Below, in pieces: positions 26,162-35,210 of a stretch of 64,000 nt of DNA; position 1 is the stretch's first letter; every line of letters begins with the position of its first letter. The position numbers and the translations under genes were made by a program. The notes beneath the pieces were generated by a model. It was not told where the DNA came from and did no database searches. It saw only the letters and a list, made by a program, of their open reading frames with translations. The DNA is from Kitasatospora cinereorecta. GTDB lineage: Bacteria; Actinomycetota; Actinomycetes; Streptomycetales; Streptomycetaceae. The DNA is taken from NCBI RefSeq assembly GCF_024172095.1, contig NZ_JAMZDX010000004.1:992001-1056000 (forward strand), written 5' to 3'.

Positions 26162-27510
26162 CGGGTCGCCTCCCCGCGCTGGACGGCCGCCTCGGCGACC
26201 TCGTCCGGGGTGAGCGGCAGGTCGGCGACCACGGCGAAGCCGCCGCCGGGCCGCGGTCCGGCGGTCAGGGTGCCGCCGTGCAGGGCGACGCGCTCGCGCA
26301 TGCCGATCAGCCCGTATCCGGCCCGTCCGGAGGCCGACGCGGCGGCCGGGGCCCGGCCGGGCGTGCCGCCGCCGTCGTCGCGGACCTCGACCGTGACCCG
26401 GTCGGGGCCGTAGCTGAGGCGGACGGCTGCGCGGGCGGGCCCGGCGTGCTTGCGGGCGTTGGTGAGGCCTTCCTGGGCGATCCGGAAGACCGTCAGGCCG
26501 ACGGTCGGCGGCAGCGGACGCGGCGGACCCTCGATACCGAGGTCGGTCGGCAGGCCGCCCCGGCAGGCCTCGGCGACCAGCCGGTCGAGGTCCTCGGCGC
26601 CCGGCTGGGGCGAGGGCGGCGCGGTGTCCGGTTCGTCGCCGGCCCGCAGGACGTCCAGAAGTTGGCGCATCTCCCGCAGCGCCATCCGCCCGGAGGACTC
26701 CAGGGTGACCAGGGCGTCCCTGACCACCTCCGGGTGGCCGGCATTGGCGCGGGCGCCGCCGGCCATCAGCTGCATGGTGGTGATGTGGTGGGCCACGATG
26801 TCGTGCAACTCCCGGGCGATGCGGCGCCGTTCGTCGGCCACGGCACGGTCGGCCAGCAGTCGGCGGTTGGCCGCGACCTCCCGCTGCCAGCGGGCGACCG
26901 CGACGCCGGCGCCGGCCACCAGCAGGACCGAGAGCGGGGTGGCGACGGCCGCCTGCCAACCCGGCAGCCGCAGGTGGCTCTGGGCGAGCAGGGTCACCAG
27001 CGCCGTCGCCGCGGAGGCGGCCGCCGTCACCAAGGCCGGGCAGCTCCGCGCGGCCGTGAACAGGGCGACCACCAGGACGGCGCCGAAGTGGCTGGTCGGC
27101 GGCGCGGCGAGGTCCGCCGCGGCCTCCAGCAGGACGACGGCGGCGAGCGCCGCGACCGGGTACCGCCGACGGGCGAGCAGCGGCAGCGCCGACAGCACGA
27201 CGACGAGGAAGCCGGTCAGGCCGGGGACCTCGTTCCGCTCGACCGTGCGGAAGAGCAGGTAGGTGAGCAGGTCGAGGGTGCAGGCGCCGACGGCCACCAG
27301 CGCGTCGGTGTGGGTCCACGGCGAGGCGTCGCGGTCCTGCGCCGTCCCAGTCCCCGTCCCGTCGGTCCCGGGGTACGCGTCGGCCCGCCCGTCCGCCCCG
27401 GCGCCGGTCCTCTCCTCCGCCTCGGCGTCGGCTCGCCCGTCGGCCCGCCCGTCGGCTCGGGTGTCGGGGTGCCGGTCCGCTCCGGCGTCGGGGCGCTGAC
27501 GCCCGCCCAT
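26158..27510 (-). CDS. Sensor histidine kinase (HisKA_3/DesK type)
   Basis: ATG 27510 has AGGAGGAGGAAC upstream and gives 450 residues. The first 65 residues are an unusual low-complexity Asp/Arg/Ala/Gly segment (DTRADGRADGRADAEAEE). Four to five membrane helices follow at about 66-205. The dimerisation/phosphoacceptor helix is ERRRIARELHDIVAHHITTM with His 236. The HATPase domain shows NARKHA (N-box), DDGGG and GLIGMRERV. This type autophosphorylates and passes phosphate to NarL-family regulators. The sensor part is intramembrane, as in cell-envelope or drug-sensing kinases. It is the first gene of the two-component operon. Confidence 0.93.
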   Translation of the reverse strand: MGGRQRPDAGADRHPDTRADGRADGRADAEAEERTGAGADGRADAYPGTDGTGTGTAQDRDASPWTHTDALVAVGACTLDLLTYLLFRTVERNEVPGLTGFLVVVLSALPLLARRRYPVAALAAVVLLEAAADLAAPPTSHFGAVLVVALFTAARSCPALVTAAASAATALVTLLAQSHLRLPGWQAAVATPLSVLLVAGAGVAVARWQREVAANRRLLADRAVADERRRIARELHDIVAHHITTMQLMAGGARANAGHPEVVRDALVTLESSGRMALREMRQLLDVLRAGDEPDTAPPSPQPGAEDLDRLVAEACRGGLPTDLGIEGPPRPLPPTVGLTVFRIAQEGLTNARKHAGPARAAVRLSYGPDRVTVEVRDDGGGTPGRAPAAASASGRAGYGLIGMRERVALHGGTLTAGPRPGGGFAVVADLPLTPDEVAEAAVQRGEATR

Positions 27511-27815
27511 GTCCGTTCCTCCTCCTGCCCGTGGCCGCGCCGCGCCCGGCCCCGGTGCGGGCCGACCCGGCTGATCAGCCCTGATGCCTGATTCTGGCAT
27601 CCGCTCGTACCGCCTGGCGTGGTCCCCTGGGCCGACCTCCGGGTCGGCGGACCAGGACCACGGTCCCGGTCCCCGGGCGGCCCGGGGAGCTGGGGCCCCC
27701 GCGCGGATCATCCGCTGCCAGGACGCCCCGGGCGCACCCCGGGTGATGGTCTGGAGTCCGGCCGGGAAGCCCCGGCCGCCAACCCGACGTTCGCGTCCAT
27801 CAACCGGAGGACATC

Positions 27816-30014
27816 GTGATCCGCGCACTGACCGGATTCTCCACCAGACACGCGTGGAAGGTCATTGCCCTCTGGGCGGTGCTGGGCATCGGACTGGGCG
27901 TGCTGGGTCCGATGCTGCTCTCCCGCGTCACCCAGGCCCAGTCCGCGGACTTCCTGCCGGACAGCTACGACTCGGCCGCCGCGCTGCGGATCGCCGAGCA
28001 GGAGTTCGGCGTACGGCCCGACGCCACCACGGTGACGGTGCTCGTTGCCCGGGCCGACGGCAGGCCGCTGTCGGCCGCCGACCAGCAGCGGATCGAGGCC
28101 GAGGCGGCGAAGCTCGGCCGGCACCGGGTCGTGATGCCCCGCAAGAAGGACCAGCCGGCCTTCCTGGTCCCCGACCACTCCCAGACGCCCCGGATCGCCC
28201 CGGCGATGGTCGCGCCCGACCGCGGCTTCGAACTGCTCGCCGTCGAACTCACCGGCAGCGCCGCCGAGCCGGGCGTCCAGGACGTCTACCGGACCTTCCG
28301 GGACTCCGCCCGGGCGCAGTTCGCCGACGCCGGGATGCGCACCGGCTTCACCGGCGGGACGGCCGAAGCCGTCGACACCGCCGACGCCCACCGCACCGCC
28401 ACCACGGTCGGCGGCGCCCTCGTGGTCGGCCTGATCGTCCTGCTCAACGTGCTGGTCTTCCGCAGCGTCCTGGCGGCCGTCCTGCCGCTGCTCGCGGTCG
28501 CCATGATCAGCGGCGCGGCCGGCGGCGCGGTGGCCGGCGCCGCCATGCTCACCGGCCTCCGGCTCGACCCCGGCACCCCTGGTCTGATCTCCGTCGTCCT
28601 GCTCGGCATCGGCATCGACTACCTGCTGTTCCTGCTCTTCCGGTTCCGCGAGCACCTGCGGGCCCGGCCCGACCAGCCCGCCCGCGCTGCCGCCGCCGAG
28701 GTGTCCGGACGGGTCGGCACCGCGATCACCTCCGCCGCCCTCACCATCGTGGCCGCCTTCGCCACCCTGGGCGTGGCGAGCTTCGGCCAGTTCCGCTCGC
28801 TCGGCCCGGCCATCGCCGTCGCCGTCCTGGTCATGCTGCTGGGCAGCCTCACCCTCATGCCCGCCCTGCTCGCCGCCTGCGGCAGGGGGATGTTCTGGCC
28901 CTCCCGCAGCCTGCACCGACCGCCGCGCGAGGGCTTCGCCGCCCGCTTCGGCCTGCTCGTCGCCCGGCGCCCGCTGCCGCTGCTGCTCGCGTCCGTCGCC
29001 GCACTCGCCGCACTCGCCGCCGGGATGACCGGCATCCGGATGGACTACGGGCAGGGCGGCGCCTCCGGGACGCCCGCCGCGGCCACCGCCACGGAGATCT
29101 CCCGCGCCCTCCCGGCCGGCGTCTGGGATCCCACCACCGTCTACCTCACCGCCGAGGACGGCACCCCGCTCACCACCGCACGGCTCGACGGCCTCGCCCA
29201 GGCCCTCGGCAAGGTCGACGGCATCGGCCGGGTCGGCCCGACCGTCCTCAACGACGACCACCGCGCCGCCCGGATCGACCTCTACCCGACCGCCGACCCG
29301 CAGAGCCGGCAGGCCCGCGACCTCGCCGCCGGCCCGGTCCGCGCCGCCGTCGCCGCCCACACGCCGGCCGGCACCAGCGCCCACGTCGGCGGCACGGCGG
29401 CGGTCTTCGCCGACATCTCCACCGCCGTCGACCACGACCTCGCCGTCGTCTTCCCGGTCGCCGCCGCCCTGATCGGCCTGATCCTGCTGCTGCTCCTGCG
29501 CAGCGTGCTCGCCCCCGTCGTCCTGATGCTCTCGGTCGGCCTCGGCTTCGCCGCCACCCTCGGCGCCGCCACCCTGCTGTTCCAGCACCTCCTGGACGGA
29601 CCGGGCGTCAGTTTCACCCTCCCGCTGGTGCTGTTCCTGTTCGTCGTCGCCCTCGGCACCGACTACAACATCCTCGTCACCGACCGGATCCGCGAGGAGA
29701 TGCGGCACCCCGGCACGGCCCGGACCGCCATCGCCCGCGCCGTACGGCACAGCGCGCCCGCCGTCGCCACCGCCGGCCTCGTCCTGGCCGGCTCCTTCGC
29801 CACCCTCGCCACCACCCCCGGCACGGAACAGGTCGCCTTCGCCATGACCCTCGGCATCCTGCTCTCCGCCCTGGTCCTGTCCCTGGTCCTGGTGCCCGCC
29901 CTCGCCGCCCTCCTCGGCCGCGCCCTCTGGTGGCCGCTGCGCCCGGCGCACCGCCGGCACACCGCTTCCGCCCCGGAACCGGCGCCGGAACCCGCGACGC
30001 TACCCGTCCCCTGA
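27816..30014 (+). CDS. MMPL/RND-family membrane transporter
   Basis: GTG 27816 follows GGAGG; 732 residues. The topology is classic MMPL: a first helix (WKVIALWAVLGIGLGVLGPM), a large extracytoplasmic loop, five helices beginning TTVGGALVVGLIVLLNVLVF and including the signature ISVVLLGIGIDYLLFLLFRF, then a second loop and a second five-helix bundle with LFVVALGTDYNILVTDRIRE. The paired GIGIDY and GTDYN motifs carry the Asp residues of the proton relay. Members export lipids, siderophores or drugs. It is divergent from the two-component operon and followed by a terminator, so it is probably a single-gene transcript under that system. Confidence 0.93.
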   Translation: MIRALTGFSTRHAWKVIALWAVLGIGLGVLGPMLLSRVTQAQSADFLPDSYDSAAALRIAEQEFGVRPDATTVTVLVARADGRPLSAADQQRIEAEAAKLGRHRVVMPRKKDQPAFLVPDHSQTPRIAPAMVAPDRGFELLAVELTGSAAEPGVQDVYRTFRDSARAQFADAGMRTGFTGGTAEAVDTADAHRTATTVGGALVVGLIVLLNVLVFRSVLAAVLPLLAVAMISGAAGGAVAGAAMLTGLRLDPGTPGLISVVLLGIGIDYLLFLLFRFREHLRARPDQPARAAAAEVSGRVGTAITSAALTIVAAFATLGVASFGQFRSLGPAIAVAVLVMLLGSLTLMPALLAACGRGMFWPSRSLHRPPREGFAARFGLLVARRPLPLLLASVAALAALAAGMTGIRMDYGQGGASGTPAAATATEISRALPAGVWDPTTVYLTAEDGTPLTTARLDGLAQALGKVDGIGRVGPTVLNDDHRAARIDLYPTADPQSRQARDLAAGPVRAAVAAHTPAGTSAHVGGTAAVFADISTAVDHDLAVVFPVAAALIGLILLLLLRSVLAPVVLMLSVGLGFAATLGAATLLFQHLLDGPGVSFTLPLVLFLFVVALGTDYNILVTDRIREEMRHPGTARTAIARAVRHSAPAVATAGLVLAGSFATLATTPGTEQVAFAMTLGILLSALVLSLVLVPALAALLGRALWWPLRPAHRRHTASAPEPAPEPATLPVP

Positions 30015-30021
30015 CCACCCC

Positions 30022-30056
30022 GGAGGCCCGGACCGCTTCATTCGGTCCGGGCTTCC
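30022..30056 (+). terminator. Hairpin terminator after the MMPL gene
   Basis: A ten-bp stem, GCCCGGACCG, with a seven-base loop CTTCATT begins 12 bases after the stop codon; outer GGA/TTCC pairs extend it. Confidence 0.8.
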
Positions 30057-30166
30057 GCCAGGCTGCAACATGCCCGGTCCAGGGCCCTGGGCTGACGCAC
30101 ACTCGGACGCGCACGTCCGGACGACGCACGGACCTGCGATGCGGCCTCCGCTCCGCGCGGAGCGGG

Positions 30167-30709
30167 TCACCACTCGTCGTCGTCCTCGGCCTCCGCCTCG
30201 TACTGCCACCACAGATCGATGCAGTACGTCTCGACGACCTCGCGGTGCGCCTCGAAGACGGCGTGAATGTCCGTCCCACGGGCCCCGTCGAGTGCGGCCA
30301 TGAGGCGGCCTTCCTGCTCGGCGCCCGCCTGACGGCCGCGCCAGGACACCGCGGCCGCGTAGACGCCGGGCCGGGGAAGGGTGATGACGCCTGGGTACTC
30401 GGGAGTGAAAGCCCGCACGACCAGACAGCCGGTCGGTGACTCCAGGACCGCCGCCGCCCAGCCGTCCGGCGGCCCGTCACCTTCGATCGCGGTCGTGGTC
30501 GCGGGCCCGTCCCAGACCCTGACCCTGATCGCCACGGGCGCGGTGCCCTGGAGACTGCGCAGGTACAGCTGCGGACCGGTGCTCGCCACGACGGTCTCAC
30601 GGCAACGCGCAGTGGCTCCGCTGTCCGGGAGGTACGCATCCGCGTCGTACACCTGGATCAACCCGTGGTCGGGCGTGGCCTCGGAACGGAACTCCATGGC
30701 GATGGGCAT
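30167..30709 (-). CDS. Hypothetical protein, 180 residues
   Basis: ATG 30709 with GGAGGAG five bases upstream; a TTG one codon earlier is less likely. The protein begins MPIAMEFRSEATPDHGLIQV and is beta-rich through the middle (RVRVWDGPATTTAIEGDGPP, GVYAAAVSWRGRQAG). It ends in a helix followed by an acidic tail (WWQYEAEAEDDDEW). No signal peptide or membrane segment. Overall it resembles small beta-sandwich proteins that occur near immunity or stress genes in Streptomyces, but no family was recognised. It stands alone between the MMPL terminator and the TetR gene. Confidence 0.7.
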   Translation of the reverse strand: MPIAMEFRSEATPDHGLIQVYDADAYLPDSGATARCRETVVASTGPQLYLRSLQGTAPVAIRVRVWDGPATTTAIEGDGPPDGWAAAVLESPTGCLVVRAFTPEYPGVITLPRPGVYAAAVSWRGRQAGAEQEGRLMAALDGARGTDIHAVFEAHREVVETYCIDLWWQYEAEAEDDDEW

Positions 30710-30808
30710 CAACGCTCCTCCGTACGAATCCGGGGCGCCTCGATGCGGTACGCGCCATCTTCGTGCGGGCCACCGTGTCGGCGGTCGCCGACAACGGGGG
30801 TGGGGTCG

Positions 30809-31474
30809 TCAGCCGGCGGGTGTGTGGAGGATGCCGTTGATCAGGACGTTCAGGCCCCAGGCGTCGCGGTCGCCGGGTGAGAAGAGGGCCTGGCGCAGCG
30901 AGGTGATCATCGGGTAGCGGCGCGGGTCGAGGGAGGCGTAGCGGCGGTCGGCGGCGGCGATGGTGTCGTCCTCCTCGCCTCCCTTGGTGGTGTAGGCGCT
31001 CTCTTCGGCGGCGGCGGCCGCGAGGTGGAGGTAGATCAGGTCGACGGCCCAGGCGGCGGTGGTGTCGTCGAGGCCGCCCTCTTTGAGGAGGGCGAGCATG
31101 CGGTCGAGGACGAGCAGGGCGTTGTCGCTGGTGGGGATGGCGCCGAGGGCGACGGTGGCGAGGCCTTCGTGGCGGCTCATGGCTTCGACGGTGGCGTTGG
31201 CGAGGGCGTGGATCTGGTCGCGCCAGGTGCCGTCGGCGGTGAGCGGGACGCGGCCGAGGGCTTCGTCGAGCATGGCGGCCATGAGGTCGTCGCGGTTGGC
31301 GACGTAGACGTAGAGCGAGGCGGGGCCGGTGTCGAGTTCCTTGGCGACGCGGCGCATGGTGAGGGCGTCGAGGCCGTCGCGGTCGAGGATGTCGAGTCCG
31401 GTGCGCACGATCACGTCGCGGCTGAGGGGCGCCTTGGCGGGACGCGCGCGGCGGCTGATCGGCGGGGTGCTCAT
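30809..31474 (-). CDS. TetR family regulator (TetR_C, tetracycline-repressor-like C-terminus)
   Basis: ATG 31474 gives 221 residues. The HTH is SRDVIVRTGLDILDRDGLDA, LTMRRVAKELDTGPASLYVY, VANRDDLMAAMLDEALG, with the TGPASLYVYVANRDDL form typical of the subgroup that carries the TetR_C domain. The rest is an all-helical ligand-binding domain. It is divergent from an NmrA-like reductase across a 145-bp region containing five matching palindromes, one sitting inside the promoter spacer. It therefore very probably represses that gene and itself. Confidence 0.93.
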   Translation of the reverse strand: MSTPPISRRARPAKAPLSRDVIVRTGLDILDRDGLDALTMRRVAKELDTGPASLYVYVANRDDLMAAMLDEALGRVPLTADGTWRDQIHALANATVEAMSRHEGLATVALGAIPTSDNALLVLDRMLALLKEGGLDDTTAAWAVDLIYLHLAAAAAEESAYTTKGGEEDDTIAAADRRYASLDPRRYPMITSLRQALFSPGDRDAWGLNVLINGILHTPAG

Positions 31475-31494
31475 GGGACAAGGGTAGCCCGCGG

Positions 31495-31589
31495 CGAACA
31501 GCGTTTGGCACGAACGTCGTTTGACACGAACAGCGTTCGCTCCGTACGGTCGGATCACAACGAACGGCGTTCGCCACGAACTCCGTTCG
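31495..31589. promoter_or_regulatory. Array of five TetR operator palindromes
   Basis: Five 13-bp sites of form CGAAC-N3-GTTYG: 31495 (CGAACAGCGTTTG), 31511 (CGAACGTCGTTTG), 31527 (CGAACAGCGTTCG), 31561 (CGAACGGCGTTCG) and 31577 (CGAACTCCGTTCG). Starts are spaced 16, 16, 34 and 16 bases. The last three are perfect palindromes. They fill the space between the divergent TetR and NmrA-like genes. Confidence 0.88.
31521..31550 (+). promoter_or_regulatory. Promoter of the NmrA-like gene
   Basis: TTGACA (31521-31526), 18-base spacer, TACGGT (31545-31550). The third operator palindrome lies wholly within the spacer, so bound repressor would block RNA polymerase directly. The predicted start of transcription, near 31557, is about 60 bases before the ATG. 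Confidence 0.75.
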
Positions 31590-31619
31590 CCATCCATTGC
31601 ACCCATCGGGGGAACGACC

Positions 31620-32477
31620 ATGATCCTGATCACCGGAGGCCGCGGCGCGGTCGCCACCCATCTCACCGCCCTGCTCCACGCCGAAGGACTTCCCGTCCGG
31701 CTCGCCTCGGCGCAGCCCGAGAAGCTCACCCCGCCCGCCGGCGTGCCGACCGTCCGCCTCGATCTCACCGACCCGGCGAGCTTCGCGCCCGCCCTCGCCG
31801 GTGTCACCGGCGTCTTCCTCTACGCCGAACCGGCCCACATCGGCGAGTTCATCGACCGGGCCCACGAGGCCGGCGTCGACCACATCGTGCTGCTGTCGTC
31901 CTCCTCGGTGCTCGCCCCGGACCCCGAGTCCAACCCGATCGCCAAGTCGCACTTCGAGGTCGAGCAGGCGCTGTTCGCCTCACCGATCACCACGACCGTC
32001 CTGCGTCCGGGCGCCTTCGCCTCCAACGCCAGGGGCTGGGCATGGTCCGTCCGGGCGGGACTGCCGGTCCGCCTGCCGTTCCCCGGCGCCCACGGCGACG
32101 CCGTGCACGACCTGGACATCGCCGAGGCGGCCCGCACCGTCCTCCTCGACCCGCGCCACCGCGGCGGACACTTCACGCTGACCGGACCCGAGTCGCTCAC
32201 CTTCACCGAGCAGCTCGACCGGCTCGCCGAGGTCACCGGATCCGCCGTGACGGTCGAGCAGGTCGCCCCCGACGCGTGGAAGGCGGAGGTGGCCGAGTAC
32301 ATCCCCGCCGCGTACGCGAACGCGCTGCTCGACTGGTGGCAGTCCACCGACGGCAAGCCGGTCCCGCTCACCGGCGCGGTCGAGGAGCTCACCGGCCACC
32401 CGGCCCGGCCGTTCACCAGCTGGCTGGCCGAGCACGCCACCGAGTTCGCGACTCCTGACGGGGGCACCACGCCCTGA
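31620..32477 (+). CDS. NmrA-like NAD(P)-binding reductase
   Basis: ATG 31620 with GGGGGAA upstream; 285 residues. A Rossmann fold starts at once: MILITGGRGAVATHLTALLH, with GGRGAVA as the nucleotide-binding loop, then VRLDLTDP and FLYAEPAH. Other family features are HIVLLSSSSVLAPDP and VLRPGAFASNARGWAWSV. The SDR-type catalytic Tyr-x3-Lys is not conserved, as in NmrA/HSCARG and quinone-reductase-like members that act as redox sensors or atypical reductases. It is under the five-operator promoter and presumably induced by the ligand of the divergent TetR. Confidence 0.88.
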   Translation: MILITGGRGAVATHLTALLHAEGLPVRLASAQPEKLTPPAGVPTVRLDLTDPASFAPALAGVTGVFLYAEPAHIGEFIDRAHEAGVDHIVLLSSSSVLAPDPESNPIAKSHFEVEQALFASPITTTVLRPGAFASNARGWAWSVRAGLPVRLPFPGAHGDAVHDLDIAEAARTVLLDPRHRGGHFTLTGPESLTFTEQLDRLAEVTGSAVTVEQVAPDAWKAEVAEYIPAAYANALLDWWQSTDGKPVPLTGAVEELTGHPARPFTSWLAEHATEFATPDGGTTP

Positions 32478-32482
32478 CGGGG

Positions 32483-33532
32483 TCAGCACTCCCCGACGGG
32501 GTCACCGCGTCCGGTGTCACCGTGCTCCGCGGCGGGGCCGTCGGCGGCACGGTCCTCGCTCCGGCGGAACCTCGCCCGGTACTCGCCGGGCCGCTGGCCC
32601 GTGTGCCGGGCAAAGATCCCGCCGAACGTCCCCGGGTCCCGATAGCCGACCTCTGCGGCGATGCCGGCGACGGTACGCCCGGTGGTCTCCAGCAGATGCC
32701 GGGCCCGGCGCACCCGGGCCGCCTGCAGGTAGGCGAGGGGCGTCTCGCCCGCCTCCTCGCCGAAGCGGCGGAGCAGGGTCCGCGTGCTGACGTGGAACTC
32801 CGCGGCGAGGGCGCGCAGGTCGTAGCGCGCGGCGAGGTGGCGGTCGAGGCACCGTTTGACGCCGCGCGAGAACTCCCGACCCGCCGTCGGCAGCAGGGCC
32901 GCGTCGACGTACGGCGACTGCGAGGACCGTGCGTCGTCGAGCAGCGCGATGCGTGCGGTGCCGCGCGCGACGGCGGGCCCGTCGTACTCGCGGACGAACC
33001 GCAGCGCGAAGTCGTACATGGCGCTGAACGCGGCTGTGGTCGTCACACCCCGGTCGGTCACCACCAGGCTCTCGGGGCGCAGCTGTACCTCGGGGTAGCG
33101 GCGGGCGAACCGGTCCGCGAACAGCCACGAGGTCGTCGCCCCGCGCCCGGCGAGCAGTCCGGCCTCGGCGAGCAGGAAGGCGCCGACGCAGATCGACACC
33201 ACCGGGGTTCCGTCGGCCGCCTGCGCCCGGATCCACGCCAGCTCGGGCTGCAGACGCCCGAGTGTCACGTCGAGGTCGAGCGCCGGGGACAGTTCGAAGC
33301 CCGGCACGATCAGGACGTCCACCGGACGCACCGCCGCGACGTCCAGGACCGCACCGCCGGACGCCACGACCCGTCGCCGCGGCGAGAGGACCGACACCTC
33401 GTAGCCCGGCCCGACCGCCCCCTGGGCGGCGGCGACGTGACTCGCCATCACCAGCAGGTCGGGGACGCCGTACACCTCCGAGGCGAAGCAGCCCGGATAG
33501 GCCAGCACACCGATGCGCAGCGGACTGTTCAT
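32483..33532 (-). CDS. GlxA-type AraC regulator (DJ-1/PfpI + AraC HTH)
   Basis: ATG 33532 with a perfect GGAGGTG five bases upstream; 349 residues. The N-terminal domain (about 5-190) is a DJ-1/PfpI-like amidotransferase fold: LRIGVLAYPGCFASEVYGVP, VDVLIVPGF, VVSICVGAFLLAEAGLLAGR, with the nucleophile-elbow Cys in ICVGAF. The C-terminal 110 residues carry two AraC HTHs (YDLRALAAEFHVSTRTLLRR and VAGIAAEVGYRDPGTFGGIF, RHTGQRPGEYR). Such GlxA-like regulators usually activate adjacent catabolic or resistance genes. The dienelactone-hydrolase gene starts 100 bp away in divergent orientation and is the natural target. Confidence 0.93.
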   Translation of the reverse strand: MNSPLRIGVLAYPGCFASEVYGVPDLLVMASHVAAAQGAVGPGYEVSVLSPRRRVVASGGAVLDVAAVRPVDVLIVPGFELSPALDLDVTLGRLQPELAWIRAQAADGTPVVSICVGAFLLAEAGLLAGRGATTSWLFADRFARRYPEVQLRPESLVVTDRGVTTTAAFSAMYDFALRFVREYDGPAVARGTARIALLDDARSSQSPYVDAALLPTAGREFSRGVKRCLDRHLAARYDLRALAAEFHVSTRTLLRRFGEEAGETPLAYLQAARVRRARHLLETTGRTVAGIAAEVGYRDPGTFGGIFARHTGQRPGEYRARFRRSEDRAADGPAAEHGDTGRGDPVGEC

Positions 33533-33632
33533 ACGACACCTCCGTCGGCGTTCGACGGGTGGCGACATTACCCGGGTCATTGGCGATCCCGCCGCTGTCC
33601 CGGGCCGGCCGGCGGCGGCCATCATCTGGGCC

Positions 33633-34502
33633 ATGACCACCACGCGAGGACCGAACGACCACCTGAACGACCACCGGAACCACCCGTTGGACGACCCGCT
33701 GGACGACCCGCTGGACGACTTCGAGCGCCGGACCGTCGAGGTGGACGGTGTCGGGAAGACGGTGTACGTCACCGGGTCGGGACCGGCCGTCGTCCTGATG
33801 CCCGAGATGCCGGGGATCAGCCCGGACGTGGCACGGTTCGCGCGCTGGATGCGCGAGGCCGGCTTCTCCGTCCACCTCCCCTCCCTCTTCGGCGTGGACG
33901 GCGCCCACCCGTTGGCGGAGGCGGGCGAAGCGGTGGTGCGGCGGGCGTGCGTCAGCGCCGAGTTCCGGGCGTTCGCCGGGGGCGGCACCAGCCCGGTCGT
34001 CGGCTGGCTGCGCGGTCTCGCCCGCCAGGCGCACGCCGAATGCGGCGGAGCGGGGGTGGGGGCGGTCGGTCTCTGCTTCACCGGCAATTTCGCGCTGGCC
34101 ATGGCGCTCGAACCCGCCGTCATCGCCCCGGTGGTCAACCACCCGTCACTGCCGTTGGACGACCCCGGCGGACTCGAACTCGGCGCCGAGGACGCCGCCG
34201 CCGTCGCCGCCCGGGTGGCCCGGGACGGGCTGACCGTGCTCGCCTACCGCTTCGCGGGCGACCGCTGGTGCACCGGGCAGCGCTTCGCGGCGTACCGGGC
34301 GCTGCTCGGGGAGGCGTTCGACGGCCGCGTCCTCGACGCCGGGTGTGCGAACACCGACCCACCGCCGTTCTTCCGCGACGTCGTCGGCGGGGCCCACAGC
34401 GTGGTCACGGCCCACCTGGTCGACCAGGACGGCCACCCCACCGTCCGGGCCCGCGACGAGATCCTCGCCTTCCTCGCGGAGCGGCTCCACCCGTCGGCGT
34501 GA
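33633..34502 (+). CDS. Dienelactone hydrolase family protein
   Basis: ATG 33633 gives 289 residues. The N-terminal tail has a short exact repeat (DDPLDDPLDDF, from three GACGACC-type units). The alpha/beta-hydrolase core contains VVLMPEMPGISPDVARFARW, the nucleophile elbow GAVGLCFTGNFAL with Cys 148 as in dienelactone hydrolase, and a C-terminal VDQDGHPTVRARDEILAFL where the catalytic His is expected. Enzymes of this fold hydrolyse lactones or esters of aromatic degradation intermediates, but substrates vary. Divergent from a GlxA-type regulator. Confidence 0.87.
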   Translation: MTTTRGPNDHLNDHRNHPLDDPLDDPLDDFERRTVEVDGVGKTVYVTGSGPAVVLMPEMPGISPDVARFARWMREAGFSVHLPSLFGVDGAHPLAEAGEAVVRRACVSAEFRAFAGGGTSPVVGWLRGLARQAHAECGGAGVGAVGLCFTGNFALAMALEPAVIAPVVNHPSLPLDDPGGLELGAEDAAAVAARVARDGLTVLAYRFAGDRWCTGQRFAAYRALLGEAFDGRVLDAGCANTDPPPFFRDVVGGAHSVVTAHLVDQDGHPTVRARDEILAFLAERLHPSA

Positions 34503-34582
34503 CGCCACCGGCCCACCGGCCCACTGGCCTGATCGGGTGGGGCCGAGCGGACGTGACGGACCGTCGGATAGCCTGCCCGACC

Positions 34583-35170
34583 ATGGGTGAACTGATACTG
34601 ATCCGGCACGGCCAGACCGAGTGGAGCCTGTCGGGCCAACACGCCGGCCGGACCGACGTCCCGCTGACCGCCGCGGGCGAGGCCACCGCCCGGGCCCTCG
34701 CCCCGAGGCTGGCCGCACGCCGCCCGGTCGCCGTGTACAGCAGTCCGCTGGGCCGCGCGATGCGGACGGCCGAACTGGCAGGCCTGACCGGCGTCGAGCC
34801 GGACCCGGACCTGATCGAGTGGGACTACGGCGGCTACGAGGGCCTGACCGCCGAACAGATCCGGGAGGGTCGACCCGACTGGGACCTGTGGGAGGACGGT
34901 GTCGTACCCGGCGACGCCGCCCACCCGGGCGAGCAGCTCGGGCAGGTCGCCGCCCGGACGGACGCGGCGCTCGCCCGCATCCGTCCGCTGCTGGAGGACG
35001 GCGACGTCGCCGTCGTCGCCCACGGCCATCTGGCGCGGGTGCTCACCGTTCGCTGGCTCGGCCTCGACGCCTCCGCCGCCCGGTTGCTCGGTCACCCGCA
35101 CCCGGGCACCATCAGCCTGCTGGCCACGGAGAACGGCCGGCCGCAGCTCGCCGCCTGGAACCTCCCGTAG
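34583..35170 (+). CDS. Histidine phosphatase (phosphoglycerate-mutase superfamily)
   Basis: ATG 34583 gives 195 residues. The phosphoacceptor motif is at the N-terminus (MGELILIRHGQTEWSLSGQH). It is followed by GRTDVPLTAAGEATARALAP, the second catalytic region YSSPLGRAMRTAELAG, the acidic DLIEWDYGGYEGLTAEQIRE and the second His in VAVVAHGHLARVLTVRWLGL. All catalytic residues (RHG, R, E, H) are present, so it should be an active phosphatase on a small molecule or sugar phosphate. It follows the hydrolase gene after 80 bases with its own start, so it may or may not share its transcript. Confidence 0.93.
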   Translation: MGELILIRHGQTEWSLSGQHAGRTDVPLTAAGEATARALAPRLAARRPVAVYSSPLGRAMRTAELAGLTGVEPDPDLIEWDYGGYEGLTAEQIREGRPDWDLWEDGVVPGDAAHPGEQLGQVAARTDAALARIRPLLEDGDVAVVAHGHLARVLTVRWLGLDASAARLLGHPHPGTISLLATENGRPQLAAWNLP

Positions 35171-35210
35171 CGACCTCGCGCAGCAACCTCCCGCAGCAGC
35201 GCGGGCGGAG

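Noticed and set aside
30118..30166. Small hairpin-like CGCTCCGCGCGGAGCG before the hypothetical protein end
   Set aside because: Short palindrome that could serve as a terminator for the minus-strand gene, but too little context to list it as a feature.
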